A stretch of DNA of 55,724 bases from the NCBI GenBank assembly GCA_902362725.1, contig CABIXM010000021.1, forward strand, positions 1-55,724, written 5' to 3'. This DNA comes from Clostridiaceae bacterium (lineage in GTDB: Bacteria; Bacillota; Clostridia; Lachnospirales; Lachnospiraceae). This document shows positions 39,329 through 48,587 of this stretch, one piece after another (position 1 is the stretch's first letter; each line of letters opens with the position of its first letter). The notes under the pieces are model-generated. The model was given only the letters and a program-made list of their open reading frames with translations. It did no database searches and was not told the origin of the DNA. Made by a program: the position numbers and the translations under genes.

Positions 39329-40852
39329 CTATCGTCCGAACAGCTCCGTCATCTGACGAAGTCCGCCGGCCATGCCGGAATTTAAGCTTCCCTCGCGGAA
39401 CCGCCATTCCCAGTTATGTTCTGCGGTTCCCGGTGTATTCATGCGGCAGTCGCTGCCCACCTTCAGGAGATCCTGTACCGGGAAAATCGCGTACCGGGCG
39501 ATGGTACCCAGACAGATACGGATAAAGTCCCAGCTGACGCTGGAGGCGTCTGTGTTCATATAACGGCGTACTTTATCACGGGCGTAATCGCTCGTATGCT
39601 GGTACCAGCCCACCGTGGTGTCGTTGTCGTGGGTTCCGGTGTAGCAGATACAGTTGCGGGTATCAAACTGATGGGGCAGGAAGCTGCTCTCGCCGCCCTC
39701 AAAGGCGAACTGGAGAATCCGCATGCCCGGGAAACCAAACTGATCCCGGAGCGCTGTGACCTCCGGAGTAATCAGACCCAGATCCTCCGCAAAAATGGGC
39801 AGGTCGTCGCCCAGCTCCTTCTGAATAGCCAGGAACAGTTCCGCACCCGGTCCCTTCTTCCACTCGCCGGTCATGGCGGTCTCTGCGTCTGCCGGAATCT
39901 CCCAGTAGGCCTCGAAGCCCCGGAAATGGTCGATGCGGACGTAATCCACCTGGTCGAGCTGGTGCTTTACCCGGCGGATCCACCAGCGGTAGCCCTTTTT
40001 TTTGTGCTCCTTCCAGTCATAGAGGGGATTGCCCCATTTCTGGCCGGTGGCGCTGAAATAGTCGGGGGGAACTCCGGCTACGGAAGAGGGATAGCCCTTG
40101 GTATCCACCTGGAACAGACGGCGGTTGGCCCAGACGTCTGCGCCATCGGGGGATACGAAGATGGGAATATCGCCTACGATGGCGATTCCCTTATCGTTGG
40201 CATAGCGCTTCAGGGTATGCCACTGGGTATAAAACATAAACTGCAGGAAGGCCTGGTAGTGGATTTGATCCTTCAGCTCTTTCTCCCAGAAGATCCGGTT
40301 CTGTCGATCCAGATTCCGCAGGGATTCCGGCCATTTGGTCCAGGAAAGACCGTCCTGTTCGTCCCTCAGGGCCATGTACAGGCAGTAATCTGCCAGCCAG
40401 TCCTCATTGTCCTGGCAGAAGGTATCGTAGTCCTTCTGAAGCTCCTTGTTCTCAGAATGGGCAAAGCACTCATAGGCCTTCTGATAGAGCGGGTATTTAT
40501 ATTCCCGTACCCGGTCATAGTCTACCCGGTCCGGGTTGAAATCAGGAAGCTGCGACAGGTCAGCCTGCTCCAGAAGTCCGGCCTTCAAAAGCAGCTCCGG
40601 GCTGATGAGCAGCGGTTCCCCCGCAAATACGGAATATCCCTGATAGGGGGAATTTCCGAAGGAAGTGATGGGTACCATGGGCAGGATCTGCCACAGGTGC
40701 TGACCGCTTTCCGCGAGAAAATCTATAAAATCATAGGCACCCTTTCCGAAATCACCGATTCCGTACGGAGAGGGAAAGGAAGTGGGGTGAGCCAGAACGC
40801 CGCTGTACCGGTAGTTGACCGGATCCTCGGCGGTAGTCATTTTTAAACGCAT
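39329..40852 (-). CDS. malQ: 4-alpha-glucanotransferase (GH77)
   Basis: 507-residue amylomaltase that transfers maltosyl units between glucans in glycogen/maltodextrin use. Typical blocks: LAHPTSFPSPYGIGDFG at the start, nucleophile Asp in YVRIDHFRGFEAYWEIP (about 286-302), acid/base Glu in IFAEDLGLITPEV, and the third acidic residue in YTGTHDNDTTVGWY. The start at 40852 follows AAGGAGG; the frame continues to 40942 but without support. It is the first gene of the malQ-plsC-ddl-murF run. Confidence 0.95.
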   Translation of the reverse strand: MRLKMTTAEDPVNYRYSGVLAHPTSFPSPYGIGDFGKGAYDFIDFLAESGQHLWQILPMVPITSFGNSPYQGYSVFAGEPLLISPELLLKAGLLEQADLSQLPDFNPDRVDYDRVREYKYPLYQKAYECFAHSENKELQKDYDTFCQDNEDWLADYCLYMALRDEQDGLSWTKWPESLRNLDRQNRIFWEKELKDQIHYQAFLQFMFYTQWHTLKRYANDKGIAIVGDIPIFVSPDGADVWANRRLFQVDTKGYPSSVAGVPPDYFSATGQKWGNPLYDWKEHKKKGYRWWIRRVKHQLDQVDYVRIDHFRGFEAYWEIPADAETAMTGEWKKGPGAELFLAIQKELGDDLPIFAEDLGLITPEVTALRDQFGFPGMRILQFAFEGGESSFLPHQFDTRNCICYTGTHDNDTTVGWYQHTSDYARDKVRRYMNTDASSVSWDFIRICLGTIARYAIFPVQDLLKVGSDCRMNTPGTAEHNWEWRFREGSLNSGMAGGLRQMTELFGR

Positions 40853-40990
40853 AATAATCCTCCTTGGGGTGGAAATCCACCTTCCGCTATTATAATAAAA
40901 AAGCCGTGAAAAAACAAGGATTAAGGGGGCATTTATTTCCATAAGATAAAGATAAGATAGAGATAAGTATAGAGAAAGGATGGAAATACC

Positions 40991-41401
40991 ATGAAGTGGA
41001 AACGAAGAATGCCGACAGCTCTGGCGCTGCTGCTTATCCTCCCCCTCACCGCCTGCAAAATGCAGGCCAACGCCACCAAAAAGCTCTCGGATCTGGACTA
41101 CGTCATCGTATCGGGCCGGGAGCTGCCGAAAGAACTCTACGACATTTTAGAGGAAAAGAAGACAGAGAGCTTCAAGCTCACCTACGAGGAGGACGACAGG
41201 CTGTATCTGTGCGTGGGGTACGGACAGCAGGAGAGCGGCGGCTACAGTATTGCCGTGAACGACCTGTATTTGACAGAAAATGCCATTTATTTCGACACCA
41301 GCCTTATCGGCCCGGGGCCGGAGGAGGCAAAGGGGGAGGTTAGCTATCCCTATCTGACCGTGCAGACAAAGTACCTGGATAAACCGGTGGTATTTCAGTG
41401 A
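40991..41401 (+). CDS. PrcB-type lipoprotein
   Basis: 136-residue exported lipoprotein: signal peptide with lipobox LPLTAC (Cys22), then a PrcB_C-like beta domain (CVGYGQQESGGYSIAVNDLYLTENAIYFDTSLIGP, about 78-112). PrcB in Treponema assists the protease dentilisin; in Firmicutes the role is unknown. GGYSI...(V/L) and the length fit the family. It lies upstream of the spore coat gene, 41 bases apart, on the same strand. Confidence 0.82.
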   Translation: MKWKRRMPTALALLLILPLTACKMQANATKKLSDLDYVIVSGRELPKELYDILEEKKTESFKLTYEEDDRLYLCVGYGQQESGGYSIAVNDLYLTENAIYFDTSLIGPGPEEAKGEVSYPYLTVQTKYLDKPVVFQ

Positions 41402-41442
41402 GGCCGCGCATAGACTGAATAGAAAGAACGAGGAGGCAGAGT

Positions 41443-42999
41443 ATGGAACTTGTCCGCAGAACTATCCGTATGACCAGACAGAAGGGAAAAGCCGTCAGTC
41501 AGATCACACTGGATGACGATTATAATATTTCGGAGACCATGCCGGACGTGAATTTGATCATTCAGGAAAAAGGAAAGCTGGAAATCGGGGAAATCCGGGC
41601 GGAAAATGGCCGTGCCCTGATTCGGGGCGAACTGCAATTCCAGGTGCTCTATCTGGACGATCTGGAGGAGGGCGGCCTACATAGTATCCGGGGTAAAATT
41701 CCCTTTAAGGAGAGTATGAACGTGGAGACAGCCCGGGACGGCGACAGTCTGCGGCTGAACAGCACCCTGGAGGATCTTTCCGCGGTTCTCATCAATTCCC
41801 GGAAAATGGGCATCAAGGCCGTGGGTACCCTGGAGCTGATTGTGGAGGAACTGGCGCAGGAAGAGATGACCACCGGTCTGGAGGGCGGCGAGGAGGCGGA
41901 AATCCGCACCATTCACCGGACGGCTGCCGCCCTGACTGTCCAGAAAAAGGACACCTGCCGGGTCAAGGACGAAATCATTCTCCCGGCCAATAAGCCGAAT
42001 ATCAAAGAACTTATCTGGCAGGACGTGTCCTTACGCTCCACAGAGCTTCGACCCGGCGAGGACGAGATTCTCATGAAGGGCGAGCTGGTGGTGTTTATCC
42101 TCTACGAGAGCGAGGACGGGGAGCAGAAGACGGGATGGCTGGAGCAGACCATCCCCGTTAGCAGCCGGATCGACGTGAGCGGAAGCCATGAGGGCGCGGC
42201 CGCGAATCTGACAGTAGCCCTGGGAAATGCGGATCTGGAGGTGAAGCCCGATTACGACGGAGAACTGAGGGTGCTCCATATAGACGCAGTGCTGAACCTG
42301 GATATCCGCATGTACGAGGAAGAGGGCATGGATCTCATCGCCGACCTGTACAGCCTGAAAAAAGAGCTGTTTCCGGAAAAGGAAGAGACGCCTTACGAGC
42401 GGCTTCTTATCAGCAGTACCTCCCGGTGTCGGGTGGCGGGCCGCATCGCCACGGAGCATCCGGAAATGCAGATTCTCCAGATCTGTCACAGCAGCGGCGA
42501 GGTGAAGCTGGATGAGGTAAGCATCGCGGAACAGGGACTCCTGGTGCAGGGCGCGCTGCAGGTGGAGGTGCTCTACATCACCTCCGACGACAGCCATCCT
42601 TTCCTCTGCCGGAAGGAGGCTCTTCCCTTTGAGCAGCTCATCGAGGTGCCGGGCATGACGAAGGACAGCGTCTGGTATCTGGACAGTGCCCTCGATCAGC
42701 TGGCGGTGGATATGGTCAGCGGCACAGAGCTGGAAGTTAAGGCCGTGGTGATTTTAAGCGTCCTGGTGCTGGCCCGGGAGCGGGCTGCCCATGTGGCGTC
42801 TGTGACCGAGGCGCCGCTGGATACGGAAAGTCTGAAAGCGTTACCGGCCTTCGTGCTCTATGTGGCGCAGCCCGGGGACACCCTCTGGGACATCGCCAGG
42901 GAGTATCATAGCACCGAAAAACGCATCTGCGAGATCAACGGCTGCGCTCTGGAGGATGTGCACCCCGGGCAGAAGCTGATTTTGATAAAAGAAGTGTAA
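41443..42999 (+). CDS. sipL: Spore coat morphogenetic protein SipL-like (DUF3794 + LysM)
   Basis: 518-residue protein with three DUF3794/SPOCS repeats (about 15-140, 165-300, 310-440) and a C-terminal LysM domain (about 465-516: YVAQPGDTLWDIAREYHSTEKRICEINGC...PGQKLILI). This architecture is that of SipL, which binds SpoIVA in Clostridioides difficile to attach the coat to the forespore. Its presence is the best evidence that the organism forms spores. GAGGAGG... site upstream. Sporulation control is expected, but no sigma-E promoter could be assigned by eye. Confidence 0.88.
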   Translation: MELVRRTIRMTRQKGKAVSQITLDDDYNISETMPDVNLIIQEKGKLEIGEIRAENGRALIRGELQFQVLYLDDLEEGGLHSIRGKIPFKESMNVETARDGDSLRLNSTLEDLSAVLINSRKMGIKAVGTLELIVEELAQEEMTTGLEGGEEAEIRTIHRTAAALTVQKKDTCRVKDEIILPANKPNIKELIWQDVSLRSTELRPGEDEILMKGELVVFILYESEDGEQKTGWLEQTIPVSSRIDVSGSHEGAAANLTVALGNADLEVKPDYDGELRVLHIDAVLNLDIRMYEEEGMDLIADLYSLKKELFPEKEETPYERLLISSTSRCRVAGRIATEHPEMQILQICHSSGEVKLDEVSIAEQGLLVQGALQVEVLYITSDDSHPFLCRKEALPFEQLIEVPGMTKDSVWYLDSALDQLAVDMVSGTELEVKAVVILSVLVLARERAAHVASVTEAPLDTESLKALPAFVLYVAQPGDTLWDIAREYHSTEKRICEINGCALEDVHPGQKLILIKEV

Positions 43000-43039
43000 T
43001 AAAAAAGGAAAATGAGAAGCAATGAGGGGGAAAGATTTC

Positions 43040-43068
43040 TTGCATTTTTCCCCCATCTTTGTTATACT
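43040..43068 (+). promoter_or_regulatory. Promoter of the ispE operon
   Basis: TTGCAT (43040-43045), 17 bases, TATACT (43063-43068); start expected near 43075, 27 bases before the ispE ATG. Confidence 0.8.
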
Positions 43069-43101
43069 TGTGTATACAAAAAACACAGGAAGTACAATAC
43101 T

Positions 43102-43995
43102 ATGGATAAGATGCAGTTAAAGGCACTGGCAAAGATTAATCTGGGTCTGGACGTGCTCCGAAGACGGGAGGACGGCTACCACGACGTAAGGATGATCATG
43201 CAGACAGTGCGTATTTTTGATCGTCTTGCGCTGGTGAAGCAGGACAAAGAAGGAATCCGGGTCAGAACGAATCTCTATTATCTGCCCGCCAATGAAAATA
43301 ATTTGGTATATAAGGCTGCGAATCTGCTGTTTGAGGAATTTGATATCCGGGGCGGACTTTCCATTGACCTGAAAAAATACATTCCGGTGGCAGCGGGCAT
43401 GGCAGGAGGAAGCTCCGACGCGGCGGCCGTTCTGTACGGGCTGAACCGCATGTACGGGCTGGGACTTTCCCAGGAGCAGCTCATGGAGCGGGCCGTGAAA
43501 ATCGGCGCCGATGTGCCTTATTGTATCATGCGCGGCACAGCACTGGCCGAGGGCATCGGAGAGAAGCTGACTCCATTGCCACCCATGCCGCCCTGCAATA
43601 TTCTGGTGGCCAAGCCCGGGATCAGCGTATCGACCAAATACGTCTACGAGAATCTGCACGCCAATGATTTGAAGCCGGAGCAGCACCCGGATATCGACGG
43701 GATTCTGGACGCCCTGAAGAAGCAGGATCTCCGGAGTATGGCAGAGTGCCTGCGGGACGGCAATGTGCTGGAGACCGTGACTGCGGAGGCCTACCCGGTC
43801 ATCAGCAGGTTAAAAGCGACCATGGAGGAGAACGGAGCGGCTGTGGCCCTGATGAGCGGCAGCGGCCCTACCGTGTTCGGCATTTATGAGGATCGGATGC
43901 AGGCCCGCAGAGCCATGGCGGCCATCAGGAAGAGCCGTCTGGCGAAGCAGCTGTTTCTGACCACACCGTATAATAACAACAGGAGGAATGGCTGA
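43102..43995 (+). CDS. ispE: 4-diphosphocytidyl-2-C-methyl-D-erythritol kinase
   Basis: 297-residue GHMP kinase of the MEP isoprenoid pathway. Blocks: KALAKINLGLDVLRRREDGYHDVRMIMQTV (about 6-35), the ATP loop PVAAGMAGGSSDAAAV (about 93-108), and the C-terminal LMSGSGPTVFGIYED (about 255-269). The ATG at 43102 lies just downstream of a clear promoter, and the open frame before it overlaps that promoter, so longer starts are excluded. The stop overlaps the next gene's ATG by one base. Confidence 0.94.
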   Translation: MDKMQLKALAKINLGLDVLRRREDGYHDVRMIMQTVRIFDRLALVKQDKEGIRVRTNLYYLPANENNLVYKAANLLFEEFDIRGGLSIDLKKYIPVAAGMAGGSSDAAAVLYGLNRMYGLGLSQEQLMERAVKIGADVPYCIMRGTALAEGIGEKLTPLPPMPPCNILVAKPGISVSTKYVYENLHANDLKPEQHPDIDGILDALKKQDLRSMAECLRDGNVLETVTAEAYPVISRLKATMEENGAAVALMSGSGPTVFGIYEDRMQARRAMAAIRKSRLAKQLFLTTPYNNNRRNG

Positions 43996-44690
43996 TGAGT
44001 CAGGAAATAAGCGCAACTATGAACGAATATCTTCCGCTGCGGGATGTGGTATTTCAGACCCTGCGGCAGGCGATTTTAAGAGGCGAGCTGGAGCCGGGCG
44101 AGCGTCTGATGGAGATTCACCTGGCCGATCGGCTGGGCGTAAGCCGGACGCCGATCCGGGAGGCCATAAGAAAGCTTGAACTGGAGGGGTTGGTGGTCAT
44201 GATCCCGAGACGGGGAGCCATCGTGGCCAGCATCACCGAGAAGGATCTGAAGGATGTGCTGGAGGTGCGCCGGACTCTGGAGATCATGGCGGCGGAGATC
44301 GCCTGTGACCGGATTACGCCGGAGCTTCTGCAGGATCTGGCAGAGGCCGGAGAGGAATTCCGGAAGCTCAAGGATTCCGAAGATTACACCAGCCTGGCGG
44401 CGGCGGACGTGAAGTTCCACGATGTCATTTACGCGGCCACGGACAATCAGCGCCTCATCAGCATCCTGAACAATCTGCGGGAGCAGATGTACCGCTACCG
44501 GCTGGAGTACTTAAAGGATACGGACAGCCATGAGAAGCTGGACGGCGAGCATCAGGCCATCTACGAGAATATCAAGAATGGCGACAAAGAGGCTGTATGC
44601 GCCATGGTAGGCCAGCACATCGACAATCAGAAGATAGCGATTCTGGCAGCCATCCGGGAAAATGAGAAGAAGAAAGCGGAAAAAGCGTAA
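43995..44690 (+). CDS. GntR-family regulator (FCD domain)
   Basis: 231-residue regulator with winged helix (about 12-75: LRQAILRGELEPGERLMEIHLADRLGVSRTPIREAIRKLELEGLV) and FCD effector domain (about 90-220). The pairing with ispE through a TGATG overlap is common in Lachnospiraceae; its ligand and targets are unknown. AACAGGAGGAATGGCTG upstream provides an excellent ribosome site inside ispE. It belongs to a different subtype from the GntR at 33680. Confidence 0.91.
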   Translation: MSQEISATMNEYLPLRDVVFQTLRQAILRGELEPGERLMEIHLADRLGVSRTPIREAIRKLELEGLVVMIPRRGAIVASITEKDLKDVLEVRRTLEIMAAEIACDRITPELLQDLAEAGEEFRKLKDSEDYTSLAAADVKFHDVIYAATDNQRLISILNNLREQMYRYRLEYLKDTDSHEKLDGEHQAIYENIKNGDKEAVCAMVGQHIDNQKIAILAAIRENEKKKAEKA

Positions 44691-44766
44691 AAATCGCGTA
44701 TAAGATACAGCGAAACAGGGCATCCTCTGGAAAATCAGAATGCAGAAAGGATTTTCGGAAGACGCC

Positions 44767-45063
44767 ATGACCAGAGAAAACAGAAAACAATTCAGAGAAG
44801 ATATCGAAACTTATGTCAGAAGACATGGGGAGCTTGTACTGCTCCTGCTGGCGCTGCTCATGGGCGCGGCGGGTACCTGCCTGTACGGTATTTACGCGCG
44901 GGAACCGGAGCCTGTCCGTGTGGAGCAGACAGCCTGGTGGGGCGGCCTGTACCCGGAGTATTGTATGCCTGGGGTTGGGGATAAGGCAGTGCGGATCCGG
45001 TTTCGATATCTCACATTTTTCAATAAAGAGCCAGAGGCTTATATAGGAGAAACAGATGAATGA
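44767..45063 (+). CDS. Small single-TM protein coupled to murI
   Basis: 98-residue protein (107 if the ATG at 44740 is used). A charged N-terminus (MTRENRKQFREDIETYVRRHG) is followed by one membrane segment (LVLLLLALLMGAAGTCLYGIYA, about 22-43) and a short outside part. Not recognised as a family. GGAAG stands 5 bases before the ATG at 44767, and AAAGGA lies close behind the ATG at 44740, so the choice of start is open. It overlaps the murI start by 8 bases, so translation is coupled; a role at the envelope is plausible. Confidence 0.65.
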   Translation: MTRENRKQFREDIETYVRRHGELVLLLLALLMGAAGTCLYGIYAREPEPVRVEQTAWWGGLYPEYCMPGVGDKAVRIRFRYLTFFNKEPEAYIGETDE

Positions 45064-45880
45064 TTTAAGAGAGGCCCCGGTCGGCGTCTTCGATTCCGGA
45101 ATCGGCGGCCTGACCGTGGCGCGGGAGATTATGCGCCAGATTCCCGGAGAGCGCATCGTATATTTCGGCGATACGGCCCGGGTTCCCTACGGAAGTAAGA
45201 GCGGTACGACCATCATCCGCTATTCCTGCCAGATAGCCAGATTCCTGCAGACCCGCGGCGTGAAGGTCATTGTGGTGGCCTGCAATACGGCCAGCGCTTA
45301 CGCCCTGGAGGCATTGCAGCAGCAGGTGGATATTCCGGTCATCGGCGTGGTGCGTCCGGGAGCCCGTGTGGCGGCCAGAGAGAGTGTCGGTGGCAATATC
45401 GGTGTGATTAGCACGGCGGCAACGGCGGAAAGTCATATTTACCGGCAGTACATACAGAGCCTGCGGCCGGAGGCGAAGGTTTTTGAGAAGGCCTGTCCCC
45501 TGTTTGTGCCCCTGGTGGAGGAGGGCTGGCGGAAGGATCCGGTGACCCGCACCGTGGCGGAGCGCTACCTGCAGGAAATGAAGGATCGGAAGGTGGACAC
45601 CCTGATCCTGGGCTGCACCCATTACCCGCTGCTGCGTTCCATGGTGGCGGACATCATGGGTCCGGATGTGGTGCTGGTGAATCCGGCCTACGAGACGGCT
45701 ATGGAGCTGAAGCGGCTCTTACATGAACATCAGATCGAGAACCTGGGAGGCAGTAAGATCGAGGAAAACCCCTACGAATTTTTTGTCAGCGATCAGGCGG
45801 AGAAATTCCGGGCTTTCGCGGATTCCATTCTGCCCATCGATATTACGACGGCGAAGCAGGTTCCCATCGAGGAGTATTGA
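45056..45880 (+). CDS. murI: Glutamate racemase
   Basis: 274-residue cofactor-free racemase making D-glutamate for peptidoglycan. Asp13 in FDSGIGGLTV, catalytic Cys76 in VVACNTASA and the second catalytic cysteine in LGCTHYPLL (about 184-192) are present, as are YFGDTARVPYG and the later His motif. Normal length. It overlaps the small membrane protein upstream and ends one base before the DUF1934 gene, so the three form an operon. Confidence 0.95.
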   Translation: MNDLREAPVGVFDSGIGGLTVAREIMRQIPGERIVYFGDTARVPYGSKSGTTIIRYSCQIARFLQTRGVKVIVVACNTASAYALEALQQQVDIPVIGVVRPGARVAARESVGGNIGVISTAATAESHIYRQYIQSLRPEAKVFEKACPLFVPLVEEGWRKDPVTRTVAERYLQEMKDRKVDTLILGCTHYPLLRSMVADIMGPDVVLVNPAYETAMELKRLLHEHQIENLGGSKIEENPYEFFVSDQAEKFRAFADSILPIDITTAKQVPIEEY

Positions 45881-45881
45881 T

Positions 45882-46322
45882 ATGAAGAAAGAGATTCTGC
45901 TGAGTATCGCGGGCCTTCACATGGTAGACGAGGAGGGCGGCAATGTGGAGGTCGTCACGGCTGGCGATTATTACAACCGCGGCGGCAAGCATTACGTGAT
46001 CTACGATGAAGTCGTGGAGGGCATGAACGGTCACATCAGCAATACGATTAAAATCGGGGAGAATTCCCTGGAGGTCTTGAAAAGAGGCCTGACCAACACG
46101 AGGATGGTCTTTGAAGAGGGAAAGAAAACCCTGACCCGCTATCAGACGCCCTTCGGGGTTCTGGATCTGGGGATCCTGGCCAGAGAGGTGAAGATCGAGG
46201 AGAGCGAGGAGGTCATCGACGTGGCTGTGGACTATGTGCTGGAGGTCAACGAAGAGCAGTTAGCCGAGTGCAACATCAAAATGAATATCCGGCCCCGGGA
46301 GGCGGGTAACCTTAGTCTATAA
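45882..46322 (+). CDS. DUF1934 family beta-barrel protein
   Basis: 146-residue cytoplasmic protein of the DUF1934 (YwiB-like) family, which folds as a small calycin-like barrel. Alternating beta-type segments: EILLSIAGLHMV, VEVVTAGDYYNRGGKHYVIYDE, NTIKIGENSLEVLKRG, YQTPFGVLDLGILAREV and VAVDYVLEVNEEQLAECNIKMNIRPR. Function unknown. It begins two bases after the murI stop, so is translated with it. A terminator follows. Confidence 0.85.
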   Translation: MKKEILLSIAGLHMVDEEGGNVEVVTAGDYYNRGGKHYVIYDEVVEGMNGHISNTIKIGENSLEVLKRGLTNTRMVFEEGKKTLTRYQTPFGVLDLGILAREVKIEESEEVIDVAVDYVLEVNEEQLAECNIKMNIRPREAGNLSL

Positions 46323-46335
46323 GAAAAGCACGAAA

Positions 46336-46368
46336 AAAGCAGGAGTTCCGAACCGGAACTCCTGCTTT
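46336..46368. terminator. Bidirectional terminator
   Basis: AAAGCAGGAGTTCCG (46336-46350) pairs with CGGAACTCCTGCTTT (46354-46368) around a 3-base loop, ending the murI operon and the convergent gene. Confidence 0.9.
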
Positions 46369-46381
46369 GCTAATCACTGAT

Positions 46382-46825
46382 TTACTTGTTGAAGAGACGC
46401 TTGAAGAAGCCTTTTTTCTTCTTCTCCGGTACTTCCAGTCCGCCGCGGGCGCTCTTGATCTCGGTGATGTAGATGCCGCTGACTACGACCTTGACTTCCT
46501 TCTTGACCGGAAGCAGTTCGAATACCTGAGCGTCACAGGCAAGGGTCATGATTCTGGGACCAACCTTGGCTTTGACGATGGGCATCTTGTTCCGGCGAAG
46601 AAGCTTCGGGGTCTGCTGAATCACCTGCTCCGGCAGGCCTGACTGGGACAGCCGCAGCTTTTTCTTGTCGATGATCAGCATGCTGACGGTCTGTGCTACC
46701 GCGTCCATCTGCTCCTTCTGGGCGATCTGACGGCGCTGTGCTTTTTTTCCTACAAAATAGAGAACCACCAGCGCTACAACCAGCACTACTAAAATTACAA
46801 GTAATATAATCGTAAGCTTAGACAT
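46382..46825 (-). CDS. Membrane-anchored hypothetical protein
   Basis: 147-residue protein. One N-terminal membrane segment (IILLVILVVLVVALVVLYFVG, about 6-26), then a basic cytoplasmic region, a beta-type part (QQTPKLLRRNKMPIVKAKVGPRIMTLACDAQVFELLPVKKEVKVVVSGIYITEIK, about 70-125) and a lysine-rich tail (KKKKGFFKRLFNK). Family not recognised, but the look is that of a conserved Lachnospiraceae protein; codon use is normal for a well-expressed gene. Monocistronic. Confidence 0.75.
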   Translation of the reverse strand: MSKLTIILLVILVVLVVALVVLYFVGKKAQRRQIAQKEQMDAVAQTVSMLIIDKKKLRLSQSGLPEQVIQQTPKLLRRNKMPIVKAKVGPRIMTLACDAQVFELLPVKKEVKVVVSGIYITEIKSARGGLEVPEKKKKGFFKRLFNK

Positions 46826-46965
46826 AATTCCTTGTTCCTCCTAGGCATTTCACATGAGTGCTATTATAGCAGTTTTTATGGTAAAGTGCAAGGAAAAATG
46901 GTAACATATAGTGAACACCTATGACTGACAGAATAGACTGATAAAGGGAAACAGGAGACGCGCGT

Positions 46966-48447
46966 ATGGAAATCATGATTGGGTTGGGACATTTTCTCAT
47001 TCAGACAGCAAATTTCTGGATGGAGCATCTGCTATTTATAAATATCATACTGTCGATTGTGATCGTCTTTTTTGAGCGCCGGGATCCGAAAACCGTGTGG
47101 GCCTGGCTGCTGGTGCTGTATTTTATTCCGATTCTGGGCATTTTTCTATATTTTATCATCGGCTACGATTTTCATAAGCGACAGATGTTCCGGACCAAGG
47201 AGATCGAGGACGCCATGTACTCGGCGGTCAGAGGGCAGGAGGAGAGCATCTTCCGGGATGAATTCGCGCCCGGCGATCCCCGGCTTCGGAAGTTTTCGGA
47301 CACAGTGCTGATGAACCTGGAGGCAGCAGACGCAGTTTACACGGCGGACAACGACGTGGAAATCTATACGGACGGCAAAGAGAAGTTCCGGGCGCTTTAT
47401 CAGGAGATGGAACAGGCGGAGAAGTTCATTCACATTCAGTACTATATCATCCGGAACGATGAGCTCTGGCAGCCCTTTGAGGAGCTGCTGGCGCGGAAGG
47501 TGAAGGAGGGCGTGGAGGTCCGCCTGCTCTATGACAGCATGGGCTGCCGGAAGATGAGGCGCTCCGACTGGAAGCGTATCCGTTCTCTGGGGATCCAGGT
47601 GGGCGAGTTCTTCCCGGCCCTTCTCGGAAGTCTGCAGCTGCGTATTAACTACCGAAATCATCGGAAAATCGTAGTGATAGACGGAAGAACCGCTTTCGTG
47701 GGCGGCTTCAACATTGGCCGGGAATATCTGGGCCTGGATCCGAAATTCGGCTACTGGCGGGATACCCATCTGCGGATCCGGGGAAGCGCGGTGCTGGCCC
47801 TGCACATCCGGTTTATCCTGGACTGGAACTATGCAACCAAGCAGAATTTATTTGCCAGAGACAGCTATTTTACCTATCGTCCCGAAGAGAAGCCGGGAAA
47901 TGAGGCCATCCAGATCATTTCCAGCGGCCCGGACTCCCGGTGGCAGAATATCCGCAACGTCTATCTGAAAATGATCAGCAAGGCCCGGAAAAGCATCCGT
48001 ATCCAGACGCCCTATTTCATCCCGGACAGCGCGGTGCTGGACGCTCTGCGGATCGCAGCTATGTCCGGCGTAGACGTACAGGTGATGATTCCCTGCAAAC
48101 CCGATCATCCCTTCGTGTACTGGGCCACCTATTCCTATATCGGCGACCTGCTGGCCGCCGGGGCCAAATGCTATACCTACGATAACGGCTTCCTGCACGC
48201 CAAGGGTATGGTGGTGGACGGCCTGGTGAGCTGCTACGGCACCGCCAATATGGATATTCGGAGTTTCAGGCTTAATTTTGAGGTCAATGCGGTCATTTAC
48301 AGCGCGCGGGTGGCGCGCCGGATGGAAGAAATCTTCCGGGAGGATCTGAAGGTCTGCACTCAGGTAACAGAATACCTTTATGGAAGGCGTTCTTATCTGG
48401 TGCGGATAAAGGAACAGTTTTCCAGGCTGTTTTCGCCGGTTTTGTAA
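46966..48447 (+). CDS. cls: Cardiolipin synthase
   Basis: 493-residue membrane phospholipase D-type enzyme joining two phosphatidylglycerol molecules to cardiolipin. Two N-terminal membrane segments (about 20-62) and two HKD motifs: HRKIVVIDGRTAFVGGFNIG (about 225-244) and HAKGMVVDGLVSCYGTANMD (about 405-424). Size and layout match bacterial Cls. It lies alone on the plus strand; AAACAGGAGAC precedes the ATG. Confidence 0.94.
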   Translation: MEIMIGLGHFLIQTANFWMEHLLFINIILSIVIVFFERRDPKTVWAWLLVLYFIPILGIFLYFIIGYDFHKRQMFRTKEIEDAMYSAVRGQEESIFRDEFAPGDPRLRKFSDTVLMNLEAADAVYTADNDVEIYTDGKEKFRALYQEMEQAEKFIHIQYYIIRNDELWQPFEELLARKVKEGVEVRLLYDSMGCRKMRRSDWKRIRSLGIQVGEFFPALLGSLQLRINYRNHRKIVVIDGRTAFVGGFNIGREYLGLDPKFGYWRDTHLRIRGSAVLALHIRFILDWNYATKQNLFARDSYFTYRPEEKPGNEAIQIISSGPDSRWQNIRNVYLKMISKARKSIRIQTPYFIPDSAVLDALRIAAMSGVDVQVMIPCKPDHPFVYWATYSYIGDLLAAGAKCYTYDNGFLHAKGMVVDGLVSCYGTANMDIRSFRLNFEVNAVIYSARVARRMEEIFREDLKVCTQVTEYLYGRRSYLVRIKEQFSRLFSPVL

Positions 48448-48587
48448 GGATTTAAGAAAGGTTTAAGAAGCCTTTTCTTGCCCGTGGACAGAAAATATGA
48501 TATGGTAGGAAAAGCGGTATCCGTGTTCAGATAGACAGAGGGGAGTTTGACTTCGGATTCGGACAAAGAATAAGAGGAGAATATACA

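Noticed and set aside
39416..40846. 476-codon frame antisense to malQ
   Set aside because: Mirror image of a certain GH77 gene; no ribosome site or domain.
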